A DNA stretch of 58,950 nucleotides from CAZOWW01 sp964583765 (GTDB taxonomy: Bacteria; Actinomycetota; Actinomycetes; Actinomycetales; Kineosporiaceae), in assembly GCA_964583765.1 (NCBI GenBank), contig CAZOWW010000018.1, forward strand, positions 1 to 58,950, in the 5' to 3' direction. Within the stretch, counting starts at the first letter, position 1; every line of letters begins with the position of its first letter. A program made the translations under genes and the position numbers. Shown piece after piece: positions 57,204 through 58,950 of this stretch. The notes below the pieces were generated by a model. That model searched no databases and was not told the DNA's origin. It worked only from the letters and a program-made list of their open reading frames with translations.

Positions 57204-58327
57204 ATGGCCTCCTGCCCCATCACCGCCCTGACCCAGGCCTTGACCACTGATCCGGGGTCCTGCCCGGAAGTGACCGACCGTGAGCGCCCCAGGCTGATCC
57301 AGGCCCTGGAACAGGTGCCCGATCCCCGCGGGCGACGCGGGGTGCGCTACCGCCTGGCCACCTTGGTGGGCGTTGCGGTGTGCGCCGCCATCGCCGGGGC
57401 GGTCGCCTACGCCGGTATCGCCGACTGGCTCGAAGACCTGCCCCCGGATGCCGTGGCCGCCTTGGGTCTTGCCCGGCGCCCGGCGCCGACCACCGCGTGG
57501 CGTCTGCTCACCCGCATCGACTCCATCGGCCTGACCCGGGTCCTGGCGACCTGGCTGCTGGCGCGCACCCCGCCGCGGGGCTCGCCGGCCGACGGCACCC
57601 GCACCCATCTGCTCTCGGCCTACGACGTGGCCACCGGCATCACCCTGGCCCAGATCCCCCTGAAGACCAAGGGCGGAGAGATCGCCCAGGTCAAGCCACT
57701 CCTGGACAACATCGAGGCCGTTACCGGGACCATGCGCGGGGCCGTGTCCGTGGCCGATGCCCTGCACGCCCAGACCATCCACGCCACCGATCTGCACGAG
57801 CGCGGGGCAGCCCTGTACGTACGCGTCAAGGCAAACCAGCCCCGCCTGCTGGCCCGCCTACGATCCCTGCCTGGTCCGACGTGCCCGTCTGGGACCGCAC
57901 CCGTGATCACGCCCACGGGCGCCGCGAGACACGCACCTGCAAGGTCGTCACCGTCCCGGCCGGGCTGGGATTTCCCCACGCCGCTCAGGCCGTGCGGATC
58001 ACCCGCACCCGTTACCTGCGCTCACGCACCACCCGCGAAACCGCCTACCTGATCGTCACTCTGCCCCACGAGTGCGCATCAGCGGCCGAGCTGAACCTGT
58101 GGGCCCGCCAGGAATGGACGATCGAAAACAAAAGTCACTGGGTCCGCGACCGGTCATTCGGCGAAGATCACTCCACCAGTCGGACCGGGCACGGCCCGGT
58201 CAACCTCGCCACCCTCCGCTCAGCCGTCAAGGCCGCCCTCAAGAACGTGGGCTACCTCCACATCCCCGAAGGCCGACGAGACCACACCACCGTCACCGAA
58301 ACCCTCTACCTCCACGGCCTCATCTGA
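57204..58327 (+). pseudogene. ISAs1-family transposase, inactivated
   Basis: N-terminal DDE_Tnp_ISAs1 helper region (LEQVPDPRGRRGVRYRLATLVGVAV), middle HLLSAYDVATGITLAQIPLKTKGGEIAQVKPLLDNI (in pieces) and C-terminal WTIENKSHWVRDRSFGEDHS are all present. Two lesions: the expected VDGKTLRG segment with the first catalytic Asp is missing around 57575-57595 (internal deletion), and one base is lost near 57877, shifting the frame from that ending at 58052 to the one ending at 58327. So the element can no longer transpose. Confidence 0.85.
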
Positions 58328-58496
58328 GGCCCACCAAATCGGGACAATCACGGAACATGCCGGAGCCCTGAACACCGCCCACCGTTCATCGGACACTCCC
58401 GTTTGGGGCAGCGCAGGAGGTCTTTCTTGGAAGTCCCCATCTTGCGGTAGTCCCCGCCGGTTTGGGATCGACAGGACGTGGGTGCTTGCCGGATGT

Positions 58497-58530
58497 GGCC
58501 CGGGACCGGACGGGGCCCCGGTCCCGGGCC
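58497..58530. terminator. Strong GC hairpin between transposase and GH6 fragment
   Basis: A 13-bp stem (58497-58509 with 58518-58530) with an 8-nt loop. It could have terminated the GH6 gene (minus strand) or mark an element end. Confidence 0.5.
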
Positions 58531-58652
58531 TGTGGAACGGCTGTCCTGCCACGCCGGATGCAGGACACGCTGGACCGTTACCACCCGAGGGCAGCTTCGG
58601 TGCTCAGCTGAAACCGTTCCTGTGCGACGACGCTACCCAGAAGGGAGAGAGC

Positions 58653-58830
58653 TCAGAGCAGCGTCAGTTCACAGTGGGGGTAGGCGTTGGTGAGAAACTG
58701 CTGGAACTGGGCCGTGAACCAGGAACCGGAGATCGGCGCGTCGGCCACGGCACCCGCCCTCCAGCCGTCGCTGCGGGTGTCGCCGGTTCCGGCCAGGTCA
58801 TACATCTGGCCGAAACCCCTTCCACGAGGG
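58653..58830 (-). pseudogene. GH6 cellobiohydrolase C-terminal fragment
   Basis: The minus-strand frame ending at 58653 reads PRGRGFGQMYDLAGTGDTRS, then ADAPISGSWFTAQFQQFLTN and AYP, closely matching the end of Cel6B-type exo-cellobiohydrolases (GKGFDRMCDP ... PNAPISGHWFSAQFRELLANAYP). Just upstream the match stops, and another frame ends at 58867. The visible part is therefore about 55 residues; the rest of the gene is lost, frameshifted or beyond the window. No CBM follows. Confidence 0.6.
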
Positions 58831-58950
58831 TTGGTCCGGGCCGGCCCGCAGCGGCGAACTGAAGTCACGCGGTTCATGCGCCGTTACCTGCCAGCGAGTA
58901 CGCGTTGGCCGGCTGGAACGAACCAGCGGTGTACGAGCAACCGTCGGCCT

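Noticed and set aside
58870..58950. A separate C-terminal coding end (ADGCSYTAGSFQPANAYSLA) at the right edge.
   Set aside because: It does not match GH6 sequence, is only 24 codons long and is cut by the window; too little to call a gene.

Overview
The window is very GC-rich, with many GTG starts, short operons, Shine-Dalgarno boxes of GGAGG type and a tRNA-His with an encoded CCA end. It looks like the chromosome of a plant-polymer-degrading actinobacterium. Secreted enzymes for hemicellulose and cellulose (a GH10 xylanase, an AA10 lytic polysaccharide monooxygenase with CBM2, a GH26 mannanase with CBM2, and a GH6 cellobiohydrolase fragment) sit among housekeeping genes. A Cellulomonas-like or Kineosporia-like relative is plausible, but the sequence alone does not fix the genus.

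Layout. 1-13 kb: a LacI-like sensor protein cut by the left edge, a chemotaxis receptor, rtcB, the xylanase, a large secreted amidase, and a second LacI-like sensor fused to PAS and GGDEF. 13-28.6 kb: AraC/VOC pair, a degenerate EEP-family membrane protein, DEAD-box helicase, a two-transporter operon, hrpA, the LPMO, a membrane-anchored PLD-like protein, a PrsW-type protease, and orn. 28.6-37 kb: tRNA-His, ppdK, a decayed LacI gene, the mannanase, and a divergent LacI regulator with two palindromic operators between them. 37-45 kb: a TetR/oxidoreductase pair, then a SipW-like signal peptidase followed by two TasA/camelysin-like surface proteins and a small secreted protein. These face a GAF-GGDEF diguanylate cyclase, a broken FIST sensor gene and a subtilase with a tryptophan-rich repeat tail. 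45-54 kb: PNPOx-like, NUDIX, two extracellular proteins (one a lectin-DUF11-M15 composite), GNAT, and a MarR pair. 54-59 kb: an EF-G paralogue, then an island-like stretch with an integrase remnant, a DUF4143 ATPase flanked by 72-bp direct repeats, a dead ISAs1-family transposase and a GH6 fragment.

How the genes may work together. The secreted enzymes share Thr-rich linkers and CBM2 modules and appear to be individually regulated (operator palindromes at the mannanase, a promoter with an inverted repeat at the xylanase, a Crp/GlxR-like site at the LPMO). At least two GGDEF proteins, one carrying a sugar-binding-type sensor domain, suggest that sugar availability is read into cyclic-di-GMP. 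The nearby SipW/TasA-like cluster is a candidate surface-fibre or matrix output. The link between these parts is inference from proximity. The 54-59 kb end shows repeated insertion and decay.
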